Shown piece by piece: positions 16,384-24,171 of a stretch of 24,171 nt of DNA. The notes under the pieces are model-generated. The model searched no databases, had not been told where the DNA came from, and worked only from the letters and a program-made list of their open reading frames with translations. The stretch's first letter is position 1. The number at the start of each line of letters is the position of its first letter. Source of the DNA: Bacteroidota bacterium (lineage in GTDB: Bacteria; Bacteroidota; Bacteroidia; Bacteroidales; GCA-2748055); NCBI GenBank assembly GCA_024244665.1, contig JAAEOI010000481.1:1-24171 (forward strand), in the 5' to 3' direction. The translations under genes were made by a program, and so were the position numbers.

Positions 16384-17124
16384 ATGATGAAAATGAGACT
16401 AGTTAATCCGAGAATTTGTGCCGCATTCTGTTTCCTGGTGGCTACCGGAGTGTTTGTATCAGCTCAACCTCAGTTTGAGAAGGAGTCTCCTGCAAGTACT
16501 GAAGGATTTGTCCAGATCTTTGATGGAAAAACCCTGGAGGGATGGGATGGTGATCCGGTGTACTGGAGTGTCAGGGATGGATCCATTGTAGGAACAATCA
16601 CCCCGGAAACCATCGTAGATCGGAATACTTTCCTAATCTGGCGAGGAGGAACCACAGGAGACTTCGAATTAAAACTGGAGTATAAGATCTCAGCGGAGGG
16701 AAATTCGGGCATCAACTACAGAAGTTTTGAGGTGCCCGGTGTTCCATGGGCCCTTAAAGGTTACCAGTCAGATATTGATGGAAAGGGCCAATGGAACGGA
16801 CAGAATTATGAAGAGCGGGGACGAACTTTTCTGGCCTTGAGAGGACAGGTCACCAGAATCACGGAAGGGCAAGAGCCCGCTTTGATTGGTACGGTGGGAG
16901 AGAAGGATCAGCTTCAGGAATATATCCATAAGGAGGACTGGAATGAGTGCCATCTTATTGTCAGGGGCAAAACCATGATCCATATGATCAACGGACACAT
17001 TATGAGCGTGGTAATCGATGACGATGCAGAAAACCGGACCATGGACGGCCTGCTGGGGGTGCAGGTTCATGTAGGTCCACCCATGACCGTTGAATACCGT
17101 AGTATTTTGGTTAAAAAATTGTGA
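16384..17124 (+). CDS. DUF1080 (3-keto-disaccharide hydrolase family) exported protein
   Basis: From the ATG at 16384, 2 bp after the GH127 stop, the product is 246 residues. An in-frame ATG at 16360 overlaps the GH127 gene and would add eight polar residues before the signal peptide, so I prefer 16384 (an adjacent ATG follows at 16387). The signal peptide ends near FVSAQ. The rest is one DUF1080 concanavalin-like beta-sandwich: FVQIFDGKTLEGW, WSVRDGSIVG, GNSGINYRS (107-113), GYQSDID (126-131), YEERGR, EDWNECHLIVRG and the closing GLLGVQVHVGPPMTVEYR. Members of this family act on 3-keto-glycosides made by sugar 3-dehydrogenases. No such oxidoreductase is in this window, so a partner would have to be elsewhere. 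Cotranscription with GH127 and the sulfatase is likely. Confidence 0.93.
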   Translation: MMKMRLVNPRICAAFCFLVATGVFVSAQPQFEKESPASTEGFVQIFDGKTLEGWDGDPVYWSVRDGSIVGTITPETIVDRNTFLIWRGGTTGDFELKLEYKISAEGNSGINYRSFEVPGVPWALKGYQSDIDGKGQWNGQNYEERGRTFLALRGQVTRITEGQEPALIGTVGEKDQLQEYIHKEDWNECHLIVRGKTMIHMINGHIMSVVIDDDAENRTMDGLLGVQVHVGPPMTVEYRSILVKKL

Positions 17125-17154
17125 TAGAACAATCCATAAGCAATCCAACAAACC

Positions 17155-20004
17155 ATGAAAACAATTCATTCCATCCGCAGATTCCTTTCCTATCTCTTTC
17201 TAATTGCATTGACAGTTCAATGTGCCCGGGCCCCGAAGGACTTATGGGCTGATGACTTCAAGAACCAGCCTGTATCGGTACGACCCGCCCTGGAAGTAAA
17301 CTATACAGATGCTTCGCGGACCGCATTTCAGGTGCTCGCAGAGGAGTACAGGATGACCGGTCAATTGGAGAAGCCACACATGCTGGTGGACGATAGTCAA
17401 AAGGAGTTGTTGTGGTTTGAGTTGGAGGATGAGAACGGGAAGGTCTATTCCACCAGGTATTTTAAAGAGAGTTCCCGCATCAACCTATACAGAAGAGGTC
17501 CCTACTTTTGCGAAGTGCACTGGTTTGATATGCAACCCACTTCTGCCGATGGGGAAGTGGCTCCTCTCAAAGGAGACCTGACCCTCTATTGCTATCCGGA
17601 AAAGGTGCTGGCTGAAATTGCCTGGCACACGGAAGCCGATTTTGGTGGAGGGAGACTGAAGGTAAAAGGAATTTCCCCAGTGGAATTTGATTGCAAATCG
17701 TTTGTAGCAGGAACCAAGCAGGTATTTCATTTTCCATTGTTCGGAGAGGAAGAACCCTTATCCGACCAGGCCTTCACCCTGATTGAAGGTGAAGTCCCTT
17801 TGAAATATAATTCCAGGAAAGGCTACTATGAGATTGGAACGGTCACCTCCAGCAGTTTCCAGAAACAACTGTATGAGTTTCCCAATCGTTATGAGACGGC
17901 CACCTTTACCCTCACAAATGACAACAAAGCAAGAAAGATCTATATTGGACACAAATCTGTAGAGGGTGGGGCCATTGTCGAAGGAGGAGCAGTGCTGGAT
18001 AAGGAGGGAAATCCTATGCCGCTTGTGGTTCAGGTCTCCAAGAATTTTGATGGAGAGAAGGAGGAGAAGTTTTACAATCCACTCGATACGGCCTTTAGCG
18101 AAACATTTTTCCCTCTCTACCTGGAGCCTGAAGAGAGTATGACCCTGACCTCTCTGCACCTTTACCAGAATTGGGGAAGGCATATGACCAAGCACTGGTC
18201 TTCACTGGGAGCCTGGATGGACTATTTCCATTCGTCCACAGGTGTGACAGAGACCACCTGCTATGTGCCCTTTAAGTTTGCAGGTATCGGGGGAGTGGCC
18301 ATTGCCGATTTCAGGGCCATGAGTCAGGAAGCTTTCTGGAAAGGACAACCCCAGCACGATAACCTGGCTGGACACAGTTTTCTTAGCTTTTACGATGGGA
18401 AGGAGTGGCAGCACTCCAAATACGAAAGCACCATCTACAGGAGCACAGGTCCTAACTGGTACGATATTCAGATGAATTATACCAGTGCAGATGGAAGCAT
18501 TAAAGTCACTGCCGACATTTGGGAAGCCCCCCAGCTGGACGAATTGAGGAGCTTTTTTAAGGTGCGCTATGAGGTTTTGAAACCACTGCTTATTGAAGAT
18601 GCGCAGGTTCACTTCAGGATGCTTACCATCACTTCTGCCATTCAGCAGCACCGCTTTACCCGGGTGGCTGCCTCAGGAATGGAGGACCAGGAGATCGATT
18701 TTTCAAAAACTTTTCCATTGAAAGGACATCCCCTTCCTGCACAGAATGCATTTCTGGCGAAATATGGTGATTTTACCAAGGCCGGGTGGGGATCCAATGC
18801 CATTGTAATCAGGGAATTTACGGCTCCTGATGGAGTAGGTCCGGCAGCGTCCTTACAGGCAGGGCCCTATCTGGGCCGATTCGAGGATGCTTTAATGCAG
18901 ACCCATAAGTTTAACGATCGCGATCGCGATACACGCCTCTTCCTTGCTCCCGATGTGGAAACCCTTGAGCTAAAACCAGGGGATGTATTTGAAATTGATG
19001 GTTATTGGTTGCCCTACGGTCCTGTGGAGGATGCCGAAACCCCACGTAGAGAGACTTCCACCTATGCCATAGGTGCTCCAAAGGTAACTTCCTGCCCGCA
19101 GGGAACGATCCTGTCAGATTTGCCGATCCGGATTAAAGCTGAAAATAACCAGGCAGAGTTTGCGATTCAGGGTGGAAAAGATCTCCTGCCGGTGATTATT
19201 ACCGGACTTACAGAGTGGAAATATCCCAGGATCTGGAAAAAGGAGGGAGAAAAATGGTCCTTATTATCCCATGCCCGTAACTCATCTTCTGATGGATACC
19301 AGGTATTCTCAGAGGAAGGAGGTACCTATGGTGCTGTATTCCTTGTGCATTCCGATGAAACTGAGCAGACCCTGAAGGTGAGTGTTGGTGAACCGGTGGA
19401 TGAAGAGCCACAGATTGAGTTGGTACAGTTGGACCATGGAGTGGCTTTCTCCGGGACTCAAGAACTTAAACTCATCTATCCAATCTCAGAAAGTGACAAA
19501 GCATTAAATTGGAGAAGCAGTGAGGGCAATTCGCTCTGGTTTGAATCCAGGGAAGAAAACTGGAGCCGGGGAGGCAGGATCAGTCCCAACCAGAACGATC
19601 TGGACCTGGAGTACTGGTGGCAGAACAACGAAGATGGCATTGCTCATACGCCACCAGAGTTTATGCTTGAACTTGAAGGGACCTCCTTTGAGGATCCTTC
19701 GGGAGAACGCACCTGGGTTTTATCGCATGAGGGCTGGATCAAAGCCACTGGGAGTTTGATATTGGATCAACCCGGTAAGACCGCCATTGCTGTGGAATCT
19801 GAGACAGGTGAAAAAATTCTATGCCTGGCCTGGCCCAAGGCACATGGGGTAATCCATCATTCGGGTAATACCATTGGAATAACACTGGAGCCTGTTGATT
19901 TTTCTCTCAGACACCGGCATCATATAAGGGGAAAAGTCTACCTGGTTGATGCGGACCTTGAAGCGCTCAGAGACAGGGTCAACAAGGAAATTACGGTGGA
20001 GTGA
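17155..20004 (+). CDS. Uncharacterised 949-aa exported beta-rich protein
   Basis: I do not recognise this family. The N-terminus is an export signal (MKTIHSIRRF, then LSYLFLIALT) ending at Cys23 in TVQCARA. It may be a lipoprotein, although Gln just before Cys is atypical; otherwise signal peptidase I could cut after ARA. The remainder looks like successive beta-sandwiches with many aromatic and acidic residues: GPYFCEVHWFDM near 120, NRYETATFTLTND near 245, YQNWGRHMTKHWSSLGAWMDYF near 340-360, YRSTGPNWYDIQMNYTSADG near 430-450 and YWLPYGPVEDAE near 625. No standard GH, PL or sulfatase signature is visible. The start is 30 bp after the DUF1080 stop, so it is probably the last gene of the site C operon. 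Position suggests a role in breaking down or binding the same glycan. A new hydrolase, lyase or binding protein are all possible. Confidence 0.85.
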   Translation: MKTIHSIRRFLSYLFLIALTVQCARAPKDLWADDFKNQPVSVRPALEVNYTDASRTAFQVLAEEYRMTGQLEKPHMLVDDSQKELLWFELEDENGKVYSTRYFKESSRINLYRRGPYFCEVHWFDMQPTSADGEVAPLKGDLTLYCYPEKVLAEIAWHTEADFGGGRLKVKGISPVEFDCKSFVAGTKQVFHFPLFGEEEPLSDQAFTLIEGEVPLKYNSRKGYYEIGTVTSSSFQKQLYEFPNRYETATFTLTNDNKARKIYIGHKSVEGGAIVEGGAVLDKEGNPMPLVVQVSKNFDGEKEEKFYNPLDTAFSETFFPLYLEPEESMTLTSLHLYQNWGRHMTKHWSSLGAWMDYFHSSTGVTETTCYVPFKFAGIGGVAIADFRAMSQEAFWKGQPQHDNLAGHSFLSFYDGKEWQHSKYESTIYRSTGPNWYDIQMNYTSADGSIKVTADIWEAPQLDELRSFFKVRYEVLKPLLIEDAQVHFRMLTITSAIQQHRFTRVAASGMEDQEIDFSKTFPLKGHPLPAQNAFLAKYGDFTKAGWGSNAIVIREFTAPDGVGPAASLQAGPYLGRFEDALMQTHKFNDRDRDTRLFLAPDVETLELKPGDVFEIDGYWLPYGPVEDAETPRRETSTYAIGAPKVTSCPQGTILSDLPIRIKAENNQAEFAIQGGKDLLPVIITGLTEWKYPRIWKKEGEKWSLLSHARNSSSDGYQVFSEEGGTYGAVFLVHSDETEQTLKVSVGEPVDEEPQIELVQLDHGVAFSGTQELKLIYPISESDKALNWRSSEGNSLWFESREENWSRGGRISPNQNDLDLEYWWQNNEDGIAHTPPEFMLELEGTSFEDPSGERTWVLSHEGWIKATGSLILDQPGKTAIAVESETGEKILCLAWPKAHGVIHHSGNTIGITLEPVDFSLRHRHHIRGKVYLVDADLEALRDRVNKEITVE

Positions 20005-20018
20005 TCCATAGCATCCTT

Positions 20019-20678
20019 TTACCAATCCAGCACCTCATTGCCTGCTGTATCGAGGGTACTGGTAATCCAGTCAGCCCCGGATAACTTCTCAGGAGAGAAA
20101 GATGTGGTGAGGGCCAATACCCTGGCGCCGGCTGCCTTTCCTGCGGCCACGCCGCTGATGGCATCTTCAACAACCAGACAGCGATCAGGATCAACACCTA
20201 ACAGGGCGGCGGCTTTTAGAAAGATATCAGGAGCTGGTTTTTTGTGTTCAATATCCAATCCGGTAACGATGGCCTGAAACAGGCTTCTCTCCAGTCCGAT
20301 CTCATCCAGGTTGATATTCACTTTTACCGGATCGGCGCTGGAGGCCACTGCCAGCTTCAATCCCCTGTCACGACAAGTTCCAATAAACTTATGAACTCCA
20401 TCCAGCGGTGCCAGTTTACCCCTGACAAGATCTGCATAGATCTCATATGTGCGGGCTTTCTCCCCTTCGAGATCGAAGGGGATATTGTGTTTCTCCGCCA
20501 CTCCTCCCAGGTACCTGTTTTCGCCCATCCCGGTAAAAGGGAGAAAATCCTCCGGGGCTACCTGGTACCCCTTTTCATGGAACATTTGTACGGCAGCCTG
20601 GCGAATATATTCTTCAGAATCCACCAATACCCCGTCCATATCAAAAAGTACAGCTTCTATATGATAATTGTTGTCCAT
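20019..20678 (-). CDS. HAD superfamily hydrolase, beta-phosphoglucomutase/sugar phosphatase-like
   Basis: The 219-residue cytoplasmic protein has all four HAD motifs: I, FDMDGVLVD with nucleophile Asp13 and acid/base Asp15; II, VASSAD (Ser113-Ser114); III, HKKPAPD (Lys147); IV, VVEDAISG (Glu171-Asp172). The helical cap between motifs I and II (about residues 20-90) is the subclass I type found in beta-phosphoglucomutase and in phosphatases of small sugar phosphates. Sequence alone does not separate these, since the mutase-specific cap residues are not obvious. It lies on the minus strand in a 14-bp tail-to-tail arrangement with the 949-aa gene and is divergently transcribed from the 986-aa hydrolase. 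A TATCTTTG element on the minus strand ends 29 bp upstream of its ATG. A role in recycling sugar phosphates from the locus is inferred. Confidence 0.9.
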   Translation of the reverse strand: MDNNYHIEAVLFDMDGVLVDSEEYIRQAAVQMFHEKGYQVAPEDFLPFTGMGENRYLGGVAEKHNIPFDLEGEKARTYEIYADLVRGKLAPLDGVHKFIGTCRDRGLKLAVASSADPVKVNINLDEIGLERSLFQAIVTGLDIEHKKPAPDIFLKAAALLGVDPDRCLVVEDAISGVAAGKAAGARVLALTTSFSPEKLSGADWITSTLDTAGNEVLDW

Positions 20679-20706
20679 TTTTTAAATTCAAGGTGTTCAC
20701 TTTCCT

Positions 20707-20714
20707 CAAAGATA
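20707..20714 (-). promoter_or_regulatory. Candidate -7 element for the HAD gene
   Basis: The minus strand reads TATCTTTG, a full match to TAnnTTTG, 29 bp upstream of the ATG at 20678. No clear -33 TTTG is visible at the usual distance, so support rests on the single box. Confidence 0.38.
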
Positions 20715-20801
20715 CTTTTTTTTGATTTCGTTTATTCCGTCCAGATTTTGATCATTGGATTTGACAGATATGATGATTGCCTTCTTCCAGGGGCCATAAT
20801 G

Positions 20802-20865
20802 CCATTTAGTGCAAATGAATTCTCGCATAGTGTATTTTTCTATAGACCAAAGGGGGGTATATTTA
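20802..20865 (+). promoter_or_regulatory. Putative AraC-type activator site and promoter for the 20897 operon (site D)
   Basis: Half-sites CCATTTAGTGCAAAT (20802-20816) and GCATAGTGTATTTT (20825-20838) have their AGTG cores at 20808 and 20829, exactly 21 bp apart. TATATTTA at 20858-20865 lies 29 bp after the second AGTG, the same octamer and same offset as at site C. The ATG at 20897 follows 39 bp after the start of that box. Confidence 0.65.
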
Positions 20866-20896
20866 TTCGTACCATTATAACAAATGACAGAAGATT

Positions 20897-23857
20897 ATGA
20901 AAGCAATCCGATTACTAAAACTATCCATGCTTCTGCTGCTGACCTTTTGCTTTATGGCAGGTCATTCAGCGACGATAATACTTACAAGCGATCAGCAGTT
21001 TAACGACTTGCTGGATCCCGATAAAAAGATTGATCTGTCAACCGGTTTTAATAAACGGTATGGCAGTTTGAGAGAGATTTGTGAAGCTGCTCAGAAGCGG
21101 GGCGATCATACCCTGACCATTGCCTTTGATGAATTTTTCAGACAGTACAGGGAGCAGTCAGGTACCGAGCGTTTGCTCACCCCCGATAGTGACGAATATG
21201 TGGATAAGATTAAGATCATCGCCGATTTTGCTGCCAGATATGGTATGGGTATGGGTCTTAGTCTGTTGAGTCCATTGGAGCTTGGGCCTGCATTTAAGAA
21301 GCAGACCGGTGAATCGGGTCAGTGGGTTCATTATAAAGTGGGAAACCGTGACCCGCAATCGGGGAAATTTAATGTGAAGTTATGGCAGCAGCTATACTGG
21401 ACCAATAACAAAGGAAAATTCAGTATTAAGCTAAAGGGTGTAAAAGCCTATGCATTTAAAGAAAATCACCTGCCCAACACCATGTTCAAGGCTGTGGACC
21501 GGGATGATATTATAGAGCTTCAGGATGTGAGTTATACCCAGTGGGAGATCCCCGTTCCGGGCGATGATACCGATATGGATACGGACCTCTGGAGTGCTAC
21601 TTCGGGATCGGGACAAAATGTAGATCGCGCCAGGCGGATTGAGGTCTATTCAGAAGGTTCGGAGGAGCTTAAAGGGTATGATCATGTGATGGTTCTGCTG
21701 GAGTACGATGTGCCGGAGATGGAATATTTCAGTCCGGAAGCAAAACCATTCCTTGAAAAACTTCTGAAGAAGTATAAAGATAAAGGAATCAATCTTCAGC
21801 ATTTCTACTCCGATGAGTTGCACCTGCAACAGGACTGGGTCTATTTCGGTCACCATGACAACGGTCAGCTGGCTGTACGCTATTACACACCTTCCATGGG
21901 TAAATATTACCAGGAACGTTTTGGAGTACCTTTTGAAGAGAAGGATCTGCTCTATTTTGCATGCGGACCCGATATCAACACCAACTCGGTGATGGCCACC
22001 CGGCATGTTCAGTACGTCAGGGGTGAATCCCGTGAAGAGATTCAAAAATCTTACCTCTTCAGGGATAACTACTACTACATGCTCAATGAGCACGTGGTTG
22101 ATCTGTTTAAAGACGCCAAGGTCTACGCCTCCGAGCTATTTGGTGTAGAGGACTGGGGCACCCATGGTCACTCTTCCTGGGCAGAGAGTCCGACCGTGGA
22201 TATGTGGAACCTGGAGAACCTTGACCGCCATGCCTACAAGTATGAGTATACTTCTAATTTTGTGTGGGGAAACACTGCACAACAGGCTGCCGCTGCCTGT
22301 TATGACTACTTCAAATGGGGAGAATACCTTGAACCCACCCGAAATGACTTTGCAGAGCTTGGATGGAACGACCGGAACTACTATGGAGCCGCCATGTCAA
22401 CTTCGCTGGGAGTGCTTAACCGGATTCCCAATGCCTATCCGGCTTTCTGGGGTATGCCTCAAGAGGTCAAAAGGCGCAAAGCGGCCATAAATGATGCCTA
22501 TGGAGGTTCCCCCCGCTCCCGGACCATTGACCTGATTCAGGGCCATGTGCACAGGGATGTGGATGTACTTGTACTTTATCCCATGAACCTTGTGGCTGCC
22601 GATGAACGTTTTGGAAGCTGGATGACCCAGTATGGCTATTGCAACTTTATCACTTCTGAAAAACTGCTGGAGCTGGCCACCATCAATGATAAAGGAGAGA
22701 TCCTGATTAAGGATAAGAAGTATTCTACGCTGGTTTCTATCTTCGAACCCCTGCCCAACAAAGGGGTACTTGATATGATGGGTGAACTGGTGCAAAAGGG
22801 CGGAAAAGCACTTTGGTTCGGACCTCCTCCTATTATTAATGCCGCTGGTGAAAAGTGTCTGAACAAGTGGGAGGACCTGTTTGGGGTGAAGTATAGTTCT
22901 CATGACCTTCAGGGCAGGATTGCAGTGGGTATGCGCATCGATTTTACCGGTCAGATGAAAGATATTCCACCACAGTATATTCTCAGTGATTTTATGGTGG
23001 ACCGGATTTATCCGGTGGAAGCTGGCGATGGCACCTCCCAACTGGCCTATTGCGACAATGACCTGCTTGTGGGAACGGGAAAAGGAAATGCCTGGTATTT
23101 TGGCTTCCGTCCCCGGGATGATCAATCGGGCAGTCTTGGATATGAGACCCGTACACTTTTTGAGATCTTTGACCATGTGGGAGCCTATGCACCCACAGGG
23201 GCTTTCCCGGGCGTCAACGACAATACAGAGCATGTATCACGTACCTCCAATTACCTTGCTACCCGATTTCCCAATGGAGCCACAGTGGTTGTCAGGCATT
23301 ACACCAATCACCGGGAGACCTGGGATGGAGGTTTCTCGCGTAATCATGAGGCAGATGCTGCGGTATTAGAAGCCAATCCGCTTCCCTCAGATGAGATCTC
23401 CCTGGATAATTTTAAAGTGAATGGTCACGAGCTTAGTTTCGATGGCACACTTACCATGGCTTTCAGGATGAATGATCAGAATGAGCTGATTGCCTTTGAA
23501 GGACAGAACTGCACAGAGGTGGAAATTGACGGGCAGCTCTTTAAGTTCTCGGAAACTCCATTGGGAAAAATTGTATTTGCCCCTTCACAGAATATCATCA
23601 GTAAGACTATCGAAGAGGGTATTTCGGCCCAGGCTACCTTGAATAACGACGAAAAGGAGAGCCAGAATGAGCTTCAGATTTATATACAGGGGAAGTCCAT
23701 GGTGAGTATTCCTGTCACAAAGGAGATGAACTCCAGGAAACTGATGCTGACTGATGCCAAAGGCAAGAAGGTCAAGTTTAAAAAGTCCGGAGAGATGATC
23801 CGGGTTGATATGAGTGACCAGCCGGGAGGAGTCAGACTTTCTCTGAGATGGGACTAA
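20897..23857 (+). CDS. Unassigned TIM-barrel-like glycoside hydrolase with amidotransferase-like domain
   Basis: This 986-residue exported protein begins with a signal peptide (MKAIRLLKLSMLLLLTF, likely cut near GHSA, residue 25). I cannot place it in a named GH family, but its plan parallels the GH106-like protein at 7993. A barrel-like region at about 45-540 has an acidic strand end HFYSDELH (Glu307) and, later, YASELFGVEDW (Glu413) and SSWAESPT (Glu430), the kind of paired glutamates used by retaining or inverting hydrolases. Within it, about 140-260 looks like an inserted beta-sandwich. About 552-660 resembles the glutamine-amidotransferase-like domain seen behind such barrels (VDVLVLYPMNLVA; KGGKALWFGPPP). 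The last 200 residues are beta-rich. It opens a unit with the sulfatase starting 8 bp downstream and lies behind activator site D, so it probably acts with that sulfatase on one glycan. The catalytic assignment is inference. Confidence 0.68.
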   Translation: MKAIRLLKLSMLLLLTFCFMAGHSATIILTSDQQFNDLLDPDKKIDLSTGFNKRYGSLREICEAAQKRGDHTLTIAFDEFFRQYREQSGTERLLTPDSDEYVDKIKIIADFAARYGMGMGLSLLSPLELGPAFKKQTGESGQWVHYKVGNRDPQSGKFNVKLWQQLYWTNNKGKFSIKLKGVKAYAFKENHLPNTMFKAVDRDDIIELQDVSYTQWEIPVPGDDTDMDTDLWSATSGSGQNVDRARRIEVYSEGSEELKGYDHVMVLLEYDVPEMEYFSPEAKPFLEKLLKKYKDKGINLQHFYSDELHLQQDWVYFGHHDNGQLAVRYYTPSMGKYYQERFGVPFEEKDLLYFACGPDINTNSVMATRHVQYVRGESREEIQKSYLFRDNYYYMLNEHVVDLFKDAKVYASELFGVEDWGTHGHSSWAESPTVDMWNLENLDRHAYKYEYTSNFVWGNTAQQAAAACYDYFKWGEYLEPTRNDFAELGWNDRNYYGAAMSTSLGVLNRIPNAYPAFWGMPQEVKRRKAAINDAYGGSPRSRTIDLIQGHVHRDVDVLVLYPMNLVAADERFGSWMTQYGYCNFITSEKLLELATINDKGEILIKDKKYSTLVSIFEPLPNKGVLDMMGELVQKGGKALWFGPPPIINAAGEKCLNKWEDLFGVKYSSHDLQGRIAVGMRIDFTGQMKDIPPQYILSDFMVDRIYPVEAGDGTSQLAYCDNDLLVGTGKGNAWYFGFRPRDDQSGSLGYETRTLFEIFDHVGAYAPTGAFPGVNDNTEHVSRTSNYLATRFPNGATVVVRHYTNHRETWDGGFSRNHEADAAVLEANPLPSDEISLDNFKVNGHELSFDGTLTMAFRMNDQNELIAFEGQNCTEVEIDGQLFKFSETPLGKIVFAPSQNIISKTIEEGISAQATLNNDEKESQNELQIYIQGKSMVSIPVTKEMNSRKLMLTDAKGKKVKFKKSGEMIRVDMSDQPGGVRLSLRWD

Positions 23858-23864
23858 ATAACAG

Positions 23865-24171
23865 ATGATGAAATTATATCCCATGCAATATTTGACCATC
23901 GGTGTGCTGGGCGTGCTGTTTTTCAGCCAGGCCTGCCAGGAGACTCAGGAGCGTCCTAATGTGCTGGTAATTATGACCGATCAGCAATCTGTCAATACCA
24001 TTGGAGCATACGGGAGTCTGGTATGCCAGACCCCAAACCTGGATAAGGTGGCGAAACGGGGAATGATCTTCCATCAGAGCATGGCCGCCTCCTATCCCTG
24101 CAGTCCTTCCAGGGCCTCCCTGCTTACGGGGCAATATTCCCACAAGCATGGGGTGGTGACCAATAATATTG
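23865..24171 (+). CDS. S1 family sulfatase (N-terminal part; continues past window)
   Basis: The first 102 codons of an S1 sulfatase lie at the window end. Two ATGs at 23865 and 23868 can start it; the former is 7 bp after the upstream stop, implying cotranscription. The signal is of lipoprotein type, ending FFSQAC (Cys24). The core begins PNVLVIMTDQQ, where the usual Asp-Asp is Asp39-Gln40-Gln41, as in several S1 subfamilies. It contains the formylglycine signature CSPSR with Cys79, followed by ASLLTGQYSHKHG. It differs from the sulfatase at 12233 in both the metal-binding loop and the signature (CSPTR there), so the two probably belong to different S1 subfamilies and remove sulfate from different positions. 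The C-terminal half, needed for a subfamily call, is missing. Confidence 0.93.
   Translation, partial: MMKLYPMQYLTIGVLGVLFFSQACQETQERPNVLVIMTDQQSVNTIGAYGSLVCQTPNLDKVAKRGMIFHQSMAASYPCSPSRASLLTGQYSHKHGVVTNNI

Noticed and set aside
18914..18930. CGATCGCGATCGCGAT run resembling a repeated GCGATCGC-type tag
   Set aside because: It sits within the coding frame of the 949-aa protein and is accounted for by an Asp-Arg-Asp-Arg codon run; I see no other copies in the window.
22397..23233. 278-codon open frame on the minus strand
   Set aside because: It is antisense to the 986-aa hydrolase, which has a good signal peptide, promoter-like site and domain plan; the shadow frame shows no protein features.
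1..24171. tRNA, rRNA, CRISPR arrays, insertion sequences, SusC/SusD genes
   Set aside because: None was seen on either strand: coding density is high with glycan-degradation genes and the few gaps are accounted for by regulatory elements.

Overview
The window reads as a carbohydrate-degradation locus from a Bacteroidota bacterium, probably a free-living or marine member of the Bacteroidales/Marinilabiliales type. Evidence for this is a set of exported glycosidases, S1 sulfatases, DUF1080 and DUF5916 proteins, lipoprotein signals without strong Shine-Dalgarno sequences, and promoter-like TAnnTTT elements of the Bacteroidota kind. Base composition looks close to 50% GC by eye. No SusC/SusD pair, regulator gene, tRNA, rRNA, CRISPR array or transposase is visible, so this is the enzyme-rich interior of a polysaccharide utilization locus (PUL) whose transport and regulatory genes must lie elsewhere.

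Layout. Left arm, minus strand (5606 down to 1): a 1154-aa exported six-hairpin glycosidase, a cytoplasmic mannose-6-phosphate-isomerase-like cupin protein, and a second six-hairpin glycosidase lipoprotein cut by the window start. A 544-bp divergent region (5607-6150) carries a 47-bp nested palindrome and putative activator sites. It leads to the plus-strand pair 6151-10155: a GH99/WbsX-like glycosidase with a C-terminal CBM9/DOMON-like domain, and a GH106-like lipoprotein. A broken DUF5916 gene lies on the minus strand (12063-10137) and overlaps the end of that pair tail to tail.

The third unit (12233-20004, plus strand) encodes an S1 sulfatase, a 50-codon exported micro-ORF, a GH127 enzyme with an intact cysteine/zinc site, a DUF1080 (3-keto-glycoside hydrolase family) protein and a 949-aa exported protein that I cannot assign. 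A minus-strand HAD phosphatase/beta-phosphoglucomutase-like gene (20678-20019) separates it from the fourth unit, which begins at 20897 with a 986-aa unassigned TIM-barrel-like hydrolase and continues into a second S1 sulfatase cut by the window end.

The most notable unlabelled signal is regulatory. Three plus-strand units (starting at 6151, 12233 and 20897) are preceded by two directly repeated half-sites around AGTG(C/T)A spaced exactly 21 bp. In all three the second half-site starts 29 bp upstream of a TAnnTT element. This is the geometry of an AraC-type activator, such as the output domain of a Bacteroidota hybrid two-component system, and it suggests one regulon. Functionally, the set looks built for a sulfated, branched heteropolysaccharide: sulfatases remove ester sulfate, GH127/GH106-like/six-hairpin enzymes trim side chains, and the cupin isomerase and HAD enzyme act on released sugars in the cytoplasm. 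The substrate itself cannot be read from the sequence.
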